This document shows positions 1 through 12,787 of a stretch of 64,000 nucleotides of DNA, in pieces. Position 1 is the stretch's first letter; every line of letters begins with the position of its first letter. Where the stretch lies: NCBI GenBank assembly GCA_964019415.1, contig OZ025868.1, positions 10,826,623-10,890,622 of the forward strand, written 5' to 3'. The DNA is from Ianthella basta (taxonomy: Eukaryota; Porifera; Demospongiae; Verongiida; Ianthellidae). The position numbers and the translations under genes are program-made. The notes under the pieces were generated by a model. That model did no database searches and had not been told where the DNA came from. It saw only the letters and a program-made list of their open reading frames with translations.

Positions 1-2544
1 ATGACACCGGAGGCAACATTGTTACTGTAAAGTGATGTTAGCGTTTGTTCAATGGCCACGTGGAAGACCATTAAAGGCTGGCATTTATATAGCTACGGCC
101 ACGTATTACATTTGAATGAGAACTAGAAATGATAATTACTACTTCATCCGTGGGCACGTATACCTCGACCTGAAGTAGTCTGAAGCAGAATGGCTACCAC
201 CACAACCTCCGTGATCTTCATGGCTACAGACACCAAGGCAAAATATGTCGAAGTTTCCTACGCTCCATTAACAAACTAGCTCCGCCTACTTTAATATGGT
301 TCCGTGCCCTTCTCCCTCACCTCCAGCCCCATCCATCCCTCTGTGGCTCAGGTGTAGCTATGCGGAGACAATTCATATGTAGCTACATTAGTCACCCACG
401 GAGGCGAGCTGCTGGTAGGAAATAATTATTATACAGATGTGGACCGAGAAAACGTTCTTGAGAGCTTTCAGTCAATGGCTATTCTTAATGTTGCCCAGGA
501 GTGAATGTGCTTTGTTAGCGGACTTAACCATTTGAATATCGCCATATATAGCTATTCTTGCAAACTGGGAATGGCATAGATCACCTTTATCATTATTTTG
601 AGGTACCACAGAAAGAGGTGCTAGCTATCATTTGACTGCACTGTGAAGACGAAGCCACCTGCACACTGTTTACTGCAGCAACATGCAACCATTGACAAAG
701 TATATCAGGCCAAACTTGGACAGCAATATATTTGTGTGCTATTGCTGTAATTAGTTGGTTGGTAAGTCAGAATTGTACATTCAATTATCATTTGATTTCA
801 GAATTGTGTTATCCAAGTATCTGTTAAAGTGAAATCGACAAAACACTTATATTTTACCTTGATCACATAATGTCTTAAGTGCTTACTACAGTGCATGGCA
901 GGTGGATGTTGCACATTCGGATAGCTCAGCACCAAAATGGCCATGTGTAAATGTGTGTATAGTATTATTTGAATATTTCGTGCAAATGATGTGTTATTTG
1001 CATGATACTGCAAATGAATGCGAGAGTTATATATTGCTTGTGTCTTGCCAAACTGATTCAGGTCAACAGCAAAATGTAAGATAAAATTATTATTGCCATG
1101 GATTAAGCTACGCTAGTTAGCTGTGGAGTATGTAATTGTGTTCCCATTTGTTGAATATGTTCTCTGTAGTATAACAACGGTAATATGCAGTACTAGTTCT
1201 GCTCATGCAAGTGGAACATGTGCGAGATGTAAGTTACATCTGAACACAATAGGACTACAGAACTGCAGACTGAATATAATATCAATGCTTTAGTTTGCCC
1301 CTCATATGGGTAAGAGGAAATTGGTCAGTCCAATATCAACAAACAGCTAGAAGAAGTGATATTGAGTGGCAGCATAGCACTGCATATGCAGTAATAGTTG
1401 CTGAGCTATAGAAAGACAGGTAGTCATGACTATGCATGACTTGTGGAGCTGACACCGGTACTATGTTATACATTGTAGTACCACAACATAATTATACTGA
1501 TGATTTATTGCAACTTGTACTGTGCGTTAATGGCGGTGCTGATCAATCCATGTGACATAACATCGAAAGGAATTTATAAGCAGCCCTTAACAGAGCTTTC
1601 CTTATTTGAGAACTTTAAATTTATAGAAGTGCAATGCTTTGTACCTGTGACTCAGCTAAAAGCAATAGTTTCATTCAAAAGAGATTTTCACAAAATATAA
1701 CAGTAATTCTTATTGCCATGGATATATAAGTCTACCCGTGTTATCCATGTAACCTAACGTCAAAAGGAAATTACTAACAGCCCCTAATAGAGCTTTCCTT
1801 ATTTGAAAGCTTTCAATAAATGCAAGCTTTTAACCTGTGACTCAGCTAAAAATAATAGTTTCACGTATACTTTGTTCTCTCTTTATGTTTCTTCTTCCAT
1901 TTCCACTTCTCACACACTTTCCTTGTAGGCCTCTCTGGTTTCATCTTTGTCAAGCCTAATGGTCATCTCAACTGGCTGTGTTGGGGTTTCTTGAAGAAGG
2001 CAATGGAGATTGAGACAAGCATTGCACAACTACAAGATATTCATCATATATATTTCTCTGTTCCTGTATGCATCTGTACAATTAAGCATATGTATGCACT
2101 ATAGATAATAATATCTAATCAAATTTGATTTAGAAATGGGCAGTGAAAAGCAGCATAGGACTCAATAGGAGTAAGTGATTTGCCTCAACCTAACACTTTG
2201 CTACACCTTGGTATGCTACACTGGACATAACTGCCATCTTCTTGTAGCTGAGAAACAGAAATGAAACTGTGCACTCAACTCATTCGTACCAATTCAATTG
2301 TGATTAGTTTATAATATGCATCCAAAGTTGGTGTCGAGTGCGTTTCCATTTTTAAAGGCATGAAAATAGCCTCTCTATGCCCTTCAACTTTTTTGATTCC
2401 TGCCATTTAGCTAGTGTTGCTGAAGTAACATAGTAACATATGAGTCAATGTGGCCACGTTTGCATCGTACATTCATAAGCATTACGTCTGTTACAGGGAT
2501 GAACTTCAGTACACTACAGCACAGAGCACCTTGACTGTACTCAC
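1..2544. other. Gene-free 3' flank of the GPCR gene
   Basis: I see no convincing coding exon, RNA gene or transposon protein in this stretch. It is AT-rich and its short open frames have no recognisable content. It may hold the 3' UTR of the minus-strand GPCR, whose last recognised exon ends at 2545. The only structure noted is the diverged duplication listed at 1549-1865. Confidence 0.6.
1549..1865 (+). repeat. Diverged tandem direct repeat (~195 bp offset)
   Basis: About 1549-1680 and 1744-1865 are related copies. Both contain the blocks AGAGCTTTCCTTATTTGA and CTGTGACTCAGCTAAAA in the same order and orientation, with scattered substitutions and small indels. The family is not recognised. 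It is probably an old tandem duplication of non-coding DNA. Confidence 0.7.
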
Positions 2545-5500
2545 CTGGGTAGGCTTTGACTGAGCTACCTCTGGTTGTCACTGATTCCTGCATACATTGG
2601 AAGACAATGCACTGAATCACAAACCCTGCCCTCATGATCAGGTAAACATGACACACACTGCATGAGAGAGTGCTTGTTATACTGCAATACACACAAGTTA
2701 TGTTAATAATGCTGACCCGCTTGCAGGTAGCTAGAAGCTTCTCTTTCATCTTGCCATACACCTTCTCATGCCTCAGGACATGAAGCAGGAATATGAACAT
2801 ACCCTGTGAGATGTTTTTAAAGTGGAGTGATTGAAGAATGAGAATTAGTATACACTAAACTTTAGTTCTGTTTGATGTGGTCCAAACTTTCACTTTCTCC
2901 TTCTCTCACCTGGAACACATTGGCAATGACAAAGAGATAGGCAAAGACCTTCCCCTCCTCTCCCACTGCAAACAGCCCAATGATCCAGGTGAAGCCCAGC
3001 ACAGGGACAAGGATGATGGTGGCTTTCAACAGATACCTGTACATAACAGACATCCTTATCATGTCTGATTCATTAATATTGTGTGATTACAGTCTCCACA
3101 GAGTTTAATGGGAAAGTTTTCCATAAGCAGGTTGCTGTGGCTCCTCTGTGGAGTCATGTTATATATTATGGCAATTAAACAAATCACATTTCTATTTCCA
3201 TTTCAGCATAATGGATTCGTAAGAATCTAGCAAGGAAATCAAACCCAATTGTTCACTTGCCCCCTTTTGCACTATGCACAAGGTAGGGCCATCTCTGTTC
3301 TCGGTCATGGTAAGCATGCATGTTTACAGATTCTGTACATCATTAGCCCAGTTTGGGGGCACTTGGCAAACACCCACCAATTTTAGTTTCTATAATTATA
3401 TTGCTATTGGGTACACTCTATTTCCTAGGAATACTAGGTATACTAGAGAGTGCTACTGCTATCAAACAGTACATTCTGATGTTTCTACAGAATACATAAT
3501 AGTTACAGTGAGAGGTATAGTGTATTCTAATCTGAGCTAGCATAATATATTATACCTCGCATAAGTGATCGGTGTACCAAATAATTATACAGAATGTCTG
3601 CTTCACCCACTTGCCCACTTTCAGGTACTTCTGCTTGTTCTCATCTTTAGAGCTTGTCTCAGATGTTCTCCCACACTTGAACTTGGCCAGTGACACCAAA
3701 CTGATGGTCAGCAATACAGCATTCACCTAAGTGCACATACAGGTATATACAGTCCATGCCTACAAGTACACTCATGAGGTAGCCACAAAAACAATATTAG
3801 GTGACTTGTAAGTAGCTGATAGTTACCAAATTCCTAGTTATTTGCGACGAAATTCTATCGACAGCTTAAAAGCAAATGTTATGCTGTGTACATGCTAAAA
3901 CAATTAGTGTAACTGGAGATATATTTAATGGTTAAGACATGGGCATGAAGGCATTATTGCTTATAATAGCATAATGCTATATATGAAGAACAAATAATGA
4001 CAGAATATGAAATGTAAGTTTGGATTGTCAAATAGTATATGATGCAATCAACACGCTAGGGTGCAAGTCACTGACATACATTAGTGTAGTACACAGTACC
4101 ATGTACATGCATTTCATTACATCAAAGTGGGAGACAGTAATTCAGCAGATGTGCATGTGAATGGTGGCAGTCTGTTGTAGTTTTCCTTACCACAATCATA
4201 GCAACCATTGGTCCAATGAAAGCGTAAATCACCCCCATTTCATTAGGCAACCAACACCTATGGATAGGTGTGCAAGTACATGCACAATTGCTAAAATCTT
4301 TTCACTCAGTTCCCACAACTCACGCCTTGATAACTTCATAGTGACGATGATTGGGATCAAAAGATGATCTAATCACATAATGGTCGTGTCTCACTCCTCC
4401 AGTTATCACCACAACAGGAACAGGGAGAGCTGATGAGAAACAGAGAAGAGATTTCCAACCCATAGGTAGCTGCTAGTTCAATGAAAACATAACATGATTG
4501 GACATGAGAATAGAAGTGGTTGACAAATTTGCAAATGATGTAGACGTGGCAAATAGTTACATGTGATTAAATGTAATGTACTGTGCATCACATTTCCTCC
4601 TTATCTGTGGAAGGAGTTAGTGAGCAAAGGTGGAACTATGCTAAAGGAGAACTGGGAGTGACAGGTGAAGTTAAAGTGATAAGAATGGCAGAATGAGCAA
4701 CACGGGCCACACTAAGGCACTTTATGTGTTGTTTAGAATAATAGCTGAACATTTGATGCTGTTATGTGGCATGCTGTTGAAATAGTGAATGAAACATAGA
4801 CAACGAATACACACACAAGCAATCAGAGACAATTATACAGTGTAAAATGGATGATATTGCTCACCCCATCCCAGTGCCAAGTAGAGATAAATCCACTTTC
4901 TGTCATTGGCTCCAAACACCTTCACTATAAGGATGTAAATGAGGACAGCTTCACAGAGTGTCCATGTGAAGGTAGCCAAGAAGAAGTAGTGCAGCAAGGC
5001 TGTCATAACCTTGCAGGCATACTAGTGGATGGAAGGAAGGAAATGTATTATTGACCAAGTCCTTTCTGATATTTGCATGGCTTCATAATGAAAGAAGTTT
5101 CTATATTACACAGTTGAGACAGCCATCAACCAGGCACTGTATCTGCACCACTGACGTAAGTTTTGATGCTTTGCAAAGTGTCTGACTAACATGCAGAGTG
5201 CAAAGTGTCTGAGAAACATGCACCCTTGCACAGTGAAGTAACACACTTCTGGAAAAAGTAATAATATCTCAATACCTCATTCAGTGGAGTTCACTCCATA
5301 TTTTACCTAGCTAATCATACACATTAGTGTACAAGTAAAAGGATAACGCTTATGACTGCGGAGTGAACTTCGCAGTAATGACGAGCATTTAAGCGCTGAG
5401 ATACTATTGCTTGTTCCTATGCTTTTCAGCTGGTCATTTATAAATTCCTTCTAATTCTCACCAATAGAAATTATTTCTATTATGCATGTTAGTATAAGTA

Positions 5501-8500
5501 CAGCCATGTTTTATCATGATCACTCCTAAATTCGTAGATGTCACAAGTATGACATGTGATAAGCTGAGCTTGATACAACATGATTAGGTTACAATGCTGG
5601 TAAACATAAAATCTGGTGATTGCATGGCTCTTTTTTCAACCTAGTCCTGTCCGTCTGTTACAGTGGCCTACTGTAATGAACCAACCTTTCATTATTAGGT
5701 TACCTAGCTGAGCAGTATACCCCATACAGTAGTCTTGTAAGCCAACCTTCCCCGGGCCCCTTGCAGAAGTGTCTGTTAGCACTGCATAAGCTGACAGAAA
5801 TGTAACTAGTGCATACTTGCAGCTAACCCTTGCACAATGTCATCCGTAAGGGGGCAGAGCGGCGAGTGAAGTATTAAGTACCCAAATTCACTTTGCTCTG
5901 CTTGTGCGACTCATTCTTGCTCTGCTTTCAGAGTGTACCCGAGCAAAGCCGTAGTGTGTCTCTAAAGTTCTAGGCTGATGTCATATAGCAATCAGTGAAT
6001 CTGATTGGCCAGGACAGGATATTGTCCTGGACACAAGACTATGTACACAATAATATCACACCCATCTGCAGGGGGGTCTGGCGCACCAGACTATCCCATA
6101 CAGCACACGTGATACAGAGCTCTTCAATTACAATATGTTATTAAGCAATTTCTGTGTGAGGTTACTGAATGGTCATAGAGAAGGTAAAGTTGTATTTATA
6201 CATTTACTATAGCACATCACACTGTGTTGACTGATGCATGTCTAGTACAAATTACAATAAAGACTGTGTCATCACTTACAATGTTGGCTGTGGCTGTCTG
6301 TATTCCAGTGAGGAACAGAAGCAGTCCCAAGGAAAGGGCAATGCACAGGTTGAGGTGGACAAAGTTGTGAAGTTTAGTGAGTAATTCCTTTCTGCAGTTG
6401 TGGGATGAAGGAATATATAGAGAACTTAGCCAAACATTAAGCAGACCACAGTACAACAAGTCACCTCAATGACAAAAAGAATATAATGGAGGCAAGCAAG
6501 CAGAGTAGAGAAATGCTGCACCCAATGTATGTGATGTAGTCCAAAGGAACCTGCAAGTAGAAGAGTTAAGGGTACAGTGACTGAACATAGTGTCAGTATG
6601 TGGATAGGCTAGCATTAAGAAACAAGCTCAATGTCACAATATCACAAGTTAGGCCATGATACTTACAGGGTCCTCCACTGCTGGTACAATGCTGACCAAA
6701 ATCATAAAACTTGTCAGATGATATGCACTGCAGCGAACATGAGTGTCATTGATGACTTCAGTCTCCACCCCTCTGTAGGACCACCCTCCAGTCTGGTTAG
6801 CCCCTCCAGTGAAATTAAAGAAGGCGCAACGGAACTGTTTCATTCTTCCTGATGGAGCTGTGAGGTTCTGTGCTCTCTCCTTCAGAACATGATCAATGAA
6901 CAGTGATTAACAAACATTACAATTGTCCAGAAATGCCATAATTATGAAATACTTCAGCTAGGTACAGGCTCATACTTTCCACACCATATATTGCTGTGTG
7001 AACTAATAATGTCACACATGTGATTACAGTTGTACAAAGTCACTCTCACTACTGTAACTTAACTGTTACTTAACATGTGGCACGAGCACATCATACACAC
7101 ATCCTTACATTTAGAGGGAATATCACTTTCACCATCTCATTGGTGTCCACCTCCCTTCCATCATAGCCAGCAATCTGACTGGAGAGTACACGACTAGCAG
7201 GAAGGGCATCCTCGGCCTCACCCTCACTGAGGAAGGTTTGCAGAGAATGTGTTTATGAAAGAAGTGAAGGCAGTATGAAGGCCACAGTAATTTGTGTTAT
7301 TATCAGACCTGAATGCCAGATATTCAATGGACAAATAGTGGGTAAAGGGCAGCAATTATGGAAGAATAGCAGTACTAAATACATCAGTGCTTCTTGTATC
7401 ACGATAATGTTTATACTTCCTTACATTCCATGTTAGTTCAGAATGTAGTGCATCCACTGGAGACTACAATATATGCACAGTAACAGTTACAAATTCAAAA
7501 GCTGAAAAATGACCTTTCAGAGTTACTTACTTTTCATTATATTGACTGACAACATCAGTGGGCAGATAGTTTTCAATATTGTTCATTACCACATTCACCA
7601 CCTCAACACTGTCATTATCTGCAACATTAGCCAAGTATGTACACTGAATGTATGGGGAAACAAACTAAACATACAAAATATTGTCATTTCATGGATAACG
7701 TGCCAGTAGGTGTTTTTATTCCTCTTGCAGCTAAAAGGAAGCCTTGAGGCAGCCGAATCTGCGGAAGACTCATTGGATTTCTGAATTTTGGCAGAGTGAC
7801 CCCCGGACCTGGGAATATTACAGGCGTCTGTAGACTATTGAATGATAGTTGCTGCCCATTCATTGCTGAATAGATGTATCAGAGAAGGGCAATAGCTGTA
7901 AAGACAAAACTTGCAATTGCTATTGATATCACTACTGCAGTCAGTGTGTACTTGTACCTAAATTTGGTCTTGGAACAGTGAATGAATCCTTCTCCTTGGT
8001 CAAAGTGGTTGTAATCACAACAGCCACTCGTTCTGTGCTCTGAAGAATGCTGGTTGCAGGACTTGAGGTTATGTCCTAAAATGGGTTACTGTCGGTTGTG
8101 ATACTATTCTGTGTAAGTACAGTGTGTGAATACCATTGTTACAGCTACGTACACTCAGGAATACTTATATCTTGGCAAACATAATGCAACAACATTACGC
8201 ACGCTGCATCTCAGCATTTTGTGTGAACTTGCTGCCCAAATGTGCAACTATGCATCGTGTCTGGCATGTCTTAGCTAACACATAACAATTGATGTATGCA
8301 AATCATTAAAGTCATTACCTGTGCAGTAGCTTCAAATGCTGGTGCATTACGTTCATCAAGTATGTTGCTCAAGATGTCAGCAACCACCTATATATATAGT
8401 GTTCATGAGATCAAATAATTTAGTAGTGTGTACATCCAACACACTCAATGCAGTGTGCATGCTCACTTCCTGAGTCTCATTGGATTCCTCAGTGAATAGT

Positions 8501-10295
8501 CCATAATTTTCACCAAGGCTGAATCAGGAAGAGAGTTTTGTGAGTGGATGACTATTTCTGTTCCTTTCATGCATAGTGTTATGTACATGATGCTAAAACA
8601 TAATATTATGCTTACTCTGCCACAACTTTCACAAATGCGGCTACTGTTTTCAAGTCTTGTGGAGGAATGGGCACTTTTTTCTCAGTTGCTGATTGCAAAG
8701 CCACATTCAAATCCTGTGAAATATTAAGAAATGCTCTCTTTTCACCATCAGTTAGGGAAGCATTAGCCAAACTTTCAACAAACGTTTCAGTCTGCAAATA
8801 AGCATGAATGAATTCCATCAATTCCAAAGACACCCTTAGAAGTACAGTATTAAATTTGTATGAAAGTGCCCACCCTATTCCTGATGGCAGTGACAGCCAC
8901 AGATGCACATTGTGAAGCATCAACAGAGCCCCACACACCACCAGCCAGACATCTCCTGTGGGCCATTCCCAACCCAGGTGTGTTCTCATTTCCTGGACAA
9001 GCAACAGACTGATTGGAATCTGGAGCAGTTGCAGGCCACTGGGTCCTCCACACACTGTCTTCTTCATTGGGACACCCACACTCACTACCACTGACAACTG
9101 GTGGAGGGAGTAATGTAACCATGCATAACTTAGTGGTCCAGGAGGAAGAAACTGTGCAGCATATGGTGCTACAGAAGTATTTGAAACAATCCAAGAGAAT
9201 CAGAAGAATTAAAGTTTTCCATTATCGAACCTTGTAACAATGGCACACTAGCACGTATATTATTATGTGTATATTACCAGTGACAAAGTGGCCATAATTT
9301 ATATATTATGTGTTCTTGCTTTGTTGAATGTGTCTGCAAATCAATTGTGCGACCGTGTCGTCTTCAGAAACGTCAAGCCTTGTCCCCAAAGGCCTGTTGG
9401 TGTTATGATTAGCACTAATGATTAGCAAAACAATGAACTTCACTATTAAGTCGATCATACATTTTGAAACCATACACAGAATAAAAATGAACATTTCAAT
9501 TAAGTGCACAATAGCAGCCAATTCACAGTTAACTACTACCCCCCACTACTATTGTATGGACCCTAATGAAGTCCATGAAGAGAACTGAGGAAACACGATT
9601 ACTAATAAGGTTAAAAGACCCAATATCGGACATAAACAATTGCTAATCCAACATCAGTGCAGAAATTGCACATGCAAAAGGTTTTTTGCACAGGCAAAAA
9701 TGTTCTATACATTGAGCTTGATAATTGATAAATTTGCACTGTCAATTCCTGGATTTTACAAAATGTTGCCGCAAAAATTGTAGCCTTACGGTGCCTACAT
9801 ACAACAAAATCATGTGAAGCAGCTAGTATGATATTGGTAGTGAAGAGTTATTTATTGAGCGTAATGATAGTGCCTGGATTTCACACTTAATCAAGCAATT
9901 TCCAATTGTTGAATAATTATGTTATTAGTTCATGAACTTTTTGCCAACTGTGTAGTTGGAATGTACATAATGGGGCATGCAGTTTCACTTACGTATGGAA
10001 AGAGTGACCTCTTCACTTAATGCTCCATTAGCAATGCCGCACTGCACTGTAGCTCCATTGTCAGCTGCTGTAACATTCAGTATCGTGATGGTGGATGGAT
10101 TGGGACCTAAAGACGTGTCTGGAGATGTGATCCTGTCAACTGTATTCAGAGTCATTCCAAACAGCTCATATGTAGACACAGTAACACCGGCAAGGTTATC
10201 AAGGTTCCACACAAGTAGTCCCATCTCTGTCGTGCTACAGTAAAAGGTAACATCATCTCCTGAACAGGTCTGCTCATTGACAAGGTGCAAATTGA
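2545..10295 (-). CDS. Adhesion G-protein-coupled receptor (Ig-HRM-GAIN-GPS-7TM), multi-exon
   Basis: This is a cell-surface receptor of class B2: a large extracellular region autoproteolysed at the GPS, followed by seven membrane segments that signal through G proteins. Exons read on the minus strand, with splice phases I could match: 9993-10295 (Ig), 8874-9097 (HRM), 8616-8791, 8467-8518, 8319-8387, 7958-8075, about 7700-7865, 7531-7618, 7109-7226 (GAIN), 6667-6879 (GPS), 6465-6550 (TM1), 6280-6391 (TM2), 4865-5021 (TM3-4), 4324-4429, 4191-4257 (ECL2/TM5), about 3605-3726, 2910-3036 (TM6-7), about 2717-2803 and 2545-2587. Diagnostic peptides are YACKVMTALLHYFFL in TM3, CWLPNEMGVIYAFIGPM in ECL2-TM5 and KATIILVPVLGFTWIIGLF in TM6. 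No stop interrupts the assembled frame. The 5' exon is unsettled (see the exons at 10570, 21520 and upstream). The C-terminal tail probably continues past the last exon listed. Confidence 0.93.
2910..6550 (-). CDS. Seven-transmembrane domain exons of the adhesion GPCR
   Basis: TM1 (PLDYITYIGCSISLLCLL) follows the GPS exon directly in phase. TM2 reads KLHNFVHLNLCIALSLGLLL. TM3 carries the conserved ACK cysteine and runs into LCEAVLIYIL. TM4 starts after a phase-1 junction as ALPVPVVVITGG. ECL2 has the class hallmark CWL. TM5 and the following loop are NAVLLTISLVSLAKFKCG, and TM6-TM7 ends AYLFVIANVFQ|GMFIFLLHVL. Both disulfide cysteines (TM3 and ECL2) are present. Introns of about 100-1400 bp split the domain, the largest lying between TM2 and TM3. 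The exact donor after the TM5 loop exon (about 3605) is uncertain. The domain looks functional. Confidence 0.93.
6667..8791 (-). CDS. GAIN domain and GPS autoproteolysis motif exons
   Basis: Eight small exons encode the GAIN fold. Helical subdomain A includes ADILSNILDERNAP. The beta subdomain includes LPASRVLSSQIAGYDGREV and MVKVIFPLN. The last exon holds the GPS, with cysteines in RCAFFNFTGG and VRCSAYHLTSFMILV. The cleavage tripeptide HLT and the tethered agonist beginning TSFMILV are intact. Two positions that are cysteines in a typical GPS are V (in WSYRGVE) and A (in RCSAY), so only two of the usual four remain. The motif joins TM1 in phase. Confidence 0.9.
8874..9097 (-). CDS. Hormone-receptor motif (HRM) exon of the adhesion GPCR
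   Basis: A single exon encodes a cysteine-rich extracellular module in the order GSECGCPNEEDSVW, TQWPATAPDS, VACPGN, RRCLAGGVWG, VDASQC. The WP.T, CPGN and C..GG.W spacing is the HRM signature of class B receptors. The acceptor after a pyrimidine-rich run (CTCCCTCCACCAG) joins the Ig exon in phase 1. The donor at 8873 leaves phase 0 into the first GAIN exon. HRM modules next to GAIN are common in adhesion GPCRs; ligand binding here is not implied. Confidence 0.9.
9993..10295 (-). CDS. Ig-like domain exon of the adhesion GPCR
   Basis: A phase 1-1 exon of 303 nt encodes about one immunoglobulin-like domain. The first cysteine is in DDVTFYCSTTE, followed by the core tryptophan in LLVWNLDN, and the second cysteine lies in the strand-F motif AADNGATVQCG. 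The exon is bounded by CATTCAG and GTAAGTG and splices in phase to the HRM exon. Its 5' partner needs a phase-1 donor. The microexon at 21520-21555 provides this, and so could an internal donor in the signal-peptide exon at 10.78 kb. Confidence 0.88.
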
Positions 10296-10569
10296 CTGAA
10301 TGGCACAGAAAAGAACATACACCTATAGTATGCTTTTAAAGATGCAGTGAACAAATTATCAAACACACACACTAGGCATGGTAACATGGGGTCTAGTACA
10401 CAGTAGTCTAGTACATACCTACAGAGTAATAGCTAAAATCCATTTCTGGGGCGCCAAAGGCGACCTTGTATTGTTTTCACTTTAGGTATTTGTATGGCTT
10501 CATGTTAATATATATATTATATATAAATGTGCCTGGTGCATAGAATGCTAGATAACATTGAGCTAGGGT

Positions 10570-10777
10570 ACGGGCGGTAAGCAGCCAACGTTTCGTTCGC
10601 GTAGTCTACCTCGCACTCGAAAGAGAAGGTAGTCGCTGCACCTATAAGCTTGCTTTTCTGTGAACAAGCGACAGAGCCAATTGTGGTCACTGGTGCCAAG
10701 TGTGCACAAGACACCGCGGGCCGGTGAACGCTGCAGCCTAGGACCGCAATCAACACTAGGTAACAGAGTGCGGCCAT
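10570..10777 (-). CDS. Candidate first exon with signal peptide (proximal start of the GPCR)
   Basis: An ATG at 10777 opens a frame starting MAALCYLVLIAVLGCSV, a short hydrophobic segment ending in small residues as in a secretory signal peptide. It continues into SCAHLAPVTTIGSVAC and ATTFSFECEVDYANET, which resembles the start of an Ig-like domain. It lies only 275 bp upstream of the Ig exon on the same strand, which makes it the simplest start for the receptor. I could not fix its donor; a phase-1 GT inside the exon (after KLI) would fit. It may be an alternative to the far-upstream start at 45.1 kb. Confidence 0.55.
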
Positions 10778-10859
10778 CTTGCACGACTAAATGGGAATTT
10801 GCAGCATGATGTACGACACACTTGGGCAGAACACGGTTCACATATAGTGCCCAAGTGCA

Positions 10860-11290
10860 AGTTGCATACCTGTTGCTGCATCCTGCTCCAACTTGTGCCG
10901 TTCAACTAGCACCAACACTGTACTTGCATTCATAGTGGTCCCCCACTGCATGCCAATCGATGCTGGTGCCTGGTCCCCCTGACCTTCAGCAACTTGCGAC
11001 TAGCGCAAACACTCTACTAGCACTCGGGGTGGTTACTCTCGGCAACTTGCACTGGTGGCCTTGTTCATAGAAGCACTGGCGCATATACTGCATGCGCAGA
11101 TTGCAACTTACACTGTGTGGTGGTGGTGGTGGTGGTGCATATATAGCACAAGCACTCTACCTGCACTTGGGGTGGTTACCCTTGGCAACTTGCAGCGGTG
11201 GTCTTGTTCCTAGTAGCACTTGCACATATACTGCATGCGTAGATTGCAACTTGCACTGTGATGATGGTGCATGGTGGTGGTAGTGGTGTC
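10860..11290 (-). repeat. CAC/GTG-rich repeat family, two tandem units
   Basis: Two related units start near 11021 and 11163. Each runs from CACT(C/T)GGGGTGGTTAC through CAACTTGCA and CATATACTGCATGCG to a GTGGTGGTGG run. The block ACTTGCACTGTGTGGTGG is the reverse complement of the CCACCACACAGTGCAAGT block in the copies at 12.4, 13.3 and 35.8 kb. It is non-coding; the open frames across it are low complexity. Confidence 0.75.
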
Positions 11291-11654
11291 ATGGAAGGGG
11301 TGCCATGGGATAGTAGCATGTAGTGGTTGTATATTAATATTATAATACTTGGGCACGTGACATTATAGGTGTATGGTGATGTTTGCTGTACATGTATTTG
11401 TATGTGGCAGTCAGTGCTGGCAGTTGTGCACTTGCACGCTAGCTTGCCTTTTGTGGCAGGATTCTGTACAAATACCATATCACCATTTGTCTCACCATAT
11501 GTGAATGTGTAAGTCAGTGGTGGTGCTGGAGCACTTGTAAGAAAGCTTGCCTTCAGTGGTGAGTGTGCCAGTGGGTAAGTGAAGAAATGCAAGGTGCACA
11601 CACGCTGAAAGTGTGTGGCGTCAATGCATATGGCTATATTTATGCATGTGAAAA

Positions 11655-12310
11655 GCCACCATAGCTAAAGTCTATGGTGCAATATACGCTACGGAAAGCT
11701 GTAGTGTACAGGAACATACACAATGAGTCGCATGGGAGTAAATTTCTTTCACTGAATCAGGCAAGCACAGTGTTAACCCAGAAAAGCCTTCATCCAGTCG
11801 AGCGCATTGACTCGCGGCAGGCCAACTTGTGCGCGAGCGCTCTCCTGCTTATCGTATACGCGTCCGGGTGGAAACATCCCACGTTTGACTAATGGTTGAA
11901 GAGTACGTTGTTGGCACTACGGCAGCGTTTCTCGGAACACTTCCTCAAGGCTTTGCCTCCACAAAGGCCGTGTGTCTTCCCAGTACCCACTGATTCGTTG
12001 TCTTCGTGCAGTAGGCACTCAGAAATCGTCTGGAAACTCTCTCACGCTCGCGTAACTCCCCAAATTCCGAGGCGCCCTTGGCGCTTGCGCACAGTTCCTA
12101 GCAATGGGTGCCCAAGAGAAGCGTGCGCGGTGGCCCATTCTTCCTGCCAGCCTCTTCAAGGGGGTCTTTGAGGTGCGAAAGGTGAAGTCGCGAAACGAAC
12201 CCTATATTTCTATAGACAGCAGTGTCTTTAATTACTAATCCCTGCTGAGTGCACAGCCTCATTGACCACTTGCACTTGGCACCACCTTGCACGTAAACAA
12301 AGGCCTAATT
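11655..12310 (+). repeat. Left copy of a ~650-bp inverted repeat
   Basis: This block recurs in opposite orientation at about 15815-16490. Matching landmarks are CCATAGCTAAAG near the outer end, TGTAGTGTACA, AGTGCCTAC, the AAGAGGCTGGCAGGAAGAA region read on the minus strand, and ACGTAAACAAAGGCCTAATTA at the inner end. Divergence is modest with several indels. The inner end also matches fragments at 34.7 and 35.1 kb, so this is a dispersed family. I recognise no protein in it. Confidence 0.75.
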
Positions 12311-12394
12311 AAAAATTCTGTCATATTTAAAATCGTTAAATTTCCCTTAAGTTCGACATCTTACCAATGGTCTATGCCACAGGGTGCCCAAAGT

Positions 12395-12445
12395 CCCCAA
12401 ACATTATATTATATTACATTATATTATATTATATTACATTACACC
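12395..12445 (+). repeat. ATATT/ACATT pentanucleotide microsatellite
   Basis: A run of 5-bp units (TATAT, TACAT) directly precedes the CAC-rich repeat copy at 12445. A similar run at 13728-13762 abuts the second copy and the LINE fragment. Confidence 0.85.
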
Positions 12446-12770
12446 ACCGCCACCACCACCACACAGTGCAAGTTACAATATCGCAGCCACCACCACCTGT
12501 GCCATTAGAGTATCTGCGCCAGTTAGTCATAGAAAAAGACCACCAGTGCAAGTTACAGTGGCCCCGGGCCAGCACACGCACCATTCACACCACCACATCT
12601 GCCAGAAAGTAAATGCGCTCAATGGTTGAAGAAAAAGACCACCAGCGCAAGCTACAGCCGGTCAGAACCTGCACCGCTGCCATTGGAGTGCACGCTGCAG
12701 CAAGCAAATGTAAGCTTGCCTAAGGGCATGCCATTGAATTGAGAGTGCATGGGAAGAAATTCAATGGCAT
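12445..12770 (+). repeat. CAC-rich repeat family, copy A
   Basis: This copy is nearly identical to 13360-13681. It contains CCACCACACAGTGCAAGTTACA, three spaced GCAAG(T/C)TACA motifs, the block CCATTGGAGTGCACGCTGCA and a terminal hairpin. The hairpin arms GCCATTGAATT (12730-12740) and AATTCAATGGC (12758-12768) flank GAGAGTGCATGGGAAG. In copy B the loop is inverted. The family is unclassified. Confidence 0.85.
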
Positions 12771-12787
12771 GGACCTAGCCAGATAAT

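Noticed and set aside
11896-12292. Arg/Pro-rich frames on both strands as a small gene
   Set aside because: Part of the ~650-bp inverted repeat; the copy at 16 kb does not preserve either frame.
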